The notes beneath the pieces are model-generated. The model had not been told where the DNA came from and made no database searches. It saw only the letters and a program-made list of their open reading frames with translations. Shown here in pieces: positions 62,978-64,000 of a stretch of 64,000 bases of DNA. Origin of the DNA: Bacillus alveayuensis (GTDB lineage: Bacteria; Bacillota; Bacilli; Bacillales; Aeribacillaceae). A program made the translations under genes and the position numbers. Where the stretch lies: assembly GCA_030812955.1 (NCBI GenBank), contig JAUSTR010000002.1, positions 1 to 64,000 on the forward strand, read 5' to 3'. Within the stretch, counting starts at the first letter, position 1. Each line of letters begins with the position of its first letter.

Positions 62978-63010
62978 AAAAGCCGCCGTCCAATTGACAA
63001 AGCGGCTTTT
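62978..63010 (-). terminator. Bidirectional terminator near MFS gene
   Basis: AAAAGCCGC (62978-62986) and GCGGCTTTT (63002-63010) form a 9-bp stem with A/T tracts on both outer sides, so it can act in either direction. It lies 24 bases beyond the MFS stop codon. Confidence 0.75.
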
Positions 63011-63033
63011 AATCATGTTCAAAGCTGCGGCCT

Positions 63034-64000
63034 TTAGGCGCGTATATCATGTATTAAATTTTTCTGTGCATACATGATAAGCGGATAGCTTAAAGTTAGT
63101 AATGTCATTGTAAAGGCGATCACACCGAACCAATGAAAATGGGTCCAAAAATAGCCTCCAAATGTACCGACTAGACTAGATCCTAAATAATAGAATAAAA
63201 GATATAAAGAGGAGGCTTGCGCTTTGTTGATGTTAGCGCGTTCACCTATCCAAGCGCTCGTGATGGAATGGCATCCAAAAAATCCAAACGTAAATAACGA
63301 AACTCCCAAAATTTTCGCAAGCACAGGCGGCATTAGGGTGATAACAGCACCTGCGATCGTTAAGGCTAGCGATATGTTTAATACAAACGAATGGCCGTAT
63401 TGATCGGCTTTATTTCCCATGTAGACAGAGCTAAAGCTGCCAAATATGTAGACGATAAAAAGAAACCCTAGCAATGATTGGCTAAACGAATAAGGCGGCT
63501 CACTTAGTAAATAGCCGATATAGTTATACAATGTGACGAAACTCCCCATAAATAAAAAGCCTAGAAAGATGAGTGACATGAGCGCTTTGTTTCGTACATG
63601 AACCGCATATGTTTGAATAACCGTTTTTATGCAAAGTTCTTTTTTGCTAGAATTTTTCGGAGTCGGAAGAATTAGAGTAAAAATAATGCTTAATATTAAG
63701 GCAAGCACACCGATGGAAAACAAAGCAGTGCGCCATGAAAATAAGTCCGTCAACAAACCAGTGACGATTCTCCCTGCCATTCCCCCGATACTCGTACCGC
63801 TTATATACAATCCCATTACTTTGCCGATAGCCTGAGAGTCGAATTCCTCTGCGACATAAGCCATCGCCAGTGAGGGGATGCCGGCTGCTGCAATGCCAAG
63901 CATCGTTCTCAAAAGGACAAGTGAAAAAAAGTTAGGACTAAAGGCGATCGTAATCGACAGAATAGAGGTAAGAAGCATGGATGCGATCATGACTGTCTTT
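63034..64000 (-). CDS. MFS transporter, YnfM-like (partial)
   Basis: The frame is open to the window edge; the part seen gives about 321 residues of the C-terminal two thirds. The first visible ATG (63990) is internal, since the reading before it (KTV) continues and the MFS N-terminal helices are missing. Motifs include LRTMLGIAAAGIPSLAMAYVAEEF, the antiporter-like SIGGMAGRIVTGLLTDLFSWR and SSVYMGNKADQYG. About eight helices are visible. This resembles the YnfM/AraJ branch of the major facilitator superfamily. The substrate cannot be predicted. Confidence 0.85.
   Translation of the reverse strand, partial: KTVMIASMLLTSILSITIAFSPNFFSLVLLRTMLGIAAAGIPSLAMAYVAEEFDSQAIGKVMGLYISGTSIGGMAGRIVTGLLTDLFSWRTALFSIGVLALILSIIFTLILPTPKNSSKKELCIKTVIQTYAVHVRNKALMSLIFLGFLFMGSFVTLYNYIGYLLSEPPYSFSQSLLGFLFIVYIFGSFSSVYMGNKADQYGHSFVLNISLALTIAGAVITLMPPVLAKILGVSLFTFGFFGCHSITSAWIGERANINKAQASSLYLLFYYLGSSLVGTFGGYFWTHFHWFGVIAFTMTLLTLSYPLIMYAQKNLIHDIRA

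Overview
This 64 kb window is a chromosomal segment of a low-GC Gram-positive of the family Bacillaceae; the genus cannot be fixed from sequence alone. The evidence is the gene order: tagU-like LCP gene, yvyE, degS-degU, degV, comFA-comFB-comFC, yvyF-flgM-flgN-flgK-flgL-yviE-fliW-csrA-hag follows the Bacillus arrangement. AGGAGG-type ribosome sites, many TTG/GTG starts, SigD promoters and a ComK homologue agree with this. No rRNA, tRNA, CRISPR array or intact IS element was seen.

Layout. (1) 1-6.3 kb: an accessory left flank with two truncated genes that meet at about 900 (AtuA-family and gamma-Glu-GABA hydrolase remnants), a Cys-rich micro-ORF, small membrane proteins, a comK homologue, an SGNH hydrolase and several structured intergenic elements. 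(2) 5.3-33.3 kb: a cell-wall glycopolymer locus bounded by two LCP ligase genes. It encodes UDP-sugar supply (two galU/gtaB copies, a UDP-glucose dehydrogenase, mnaA, wecC), two TagO/WecA initiators, a TagA/WecG transferase, a GT4 transferase, a polymerase-like membrane protein, a MurJ/Wzx-like flippase and a GT2/DUF2304/SMR/GT39 sugar-decoration module. The gene set looks like a Wzx/Wzy-type uronic acid polymer, probably containing ManNAcA, and not an ABC-exported teichoic acid. Embedded in it are three large secreted enzymes (glucosaminidase, M14 peptidase, subtilase) that share an alternating A/B array of SH3-like repeats. (3) 33.4-44.1 kb: yvyE, degSU, a PAS-GGDEF-EAL-PilZ protein, degV and the comF operon. 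(4) 44.1-50.5 kb: late flagellar genes ending in hag, with SigD promoters and a textbook CsrA-binding hairpin in the hag leader. (5) 50.6-60.5 kb: a flagellin-glycosylation island with two Maf (DUF115) glycosyltransferases, each preceded by a small helical partner protein, then pseB-C-F-G-H-I. (6) 60.5-64 kb: a decayed right flank with a 52-bp tandem array, yjfB, a coiled-coil protein, two gene fragments and the end of an MFS transporter gene.

How the parts may work together. The wall locus would make and attach an acidic polymer, and the three repeat-bearing hydrolases are good candidates to bind it. A SigD-like promoter before the M14 gene suggests that part of this remodelling is tied to motility, as are the autolysins of B. 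subtilis. The Maf/Pse island should decorate the flagellin encoded just upstream. DegU, ComK, SigD/FlgM and FliW/CsrA, all encoded here, connect competence, exoenzymes, wall turnover and motility.

Most promising for novelty: the shared A/B repeat array on three different wall or protein hydrolases inside a polymer locus, the small partner proteins paired with each Maf gene, and two families of structured intergenic elements, one of which places its end on the stop codon of the neighbouring gene.
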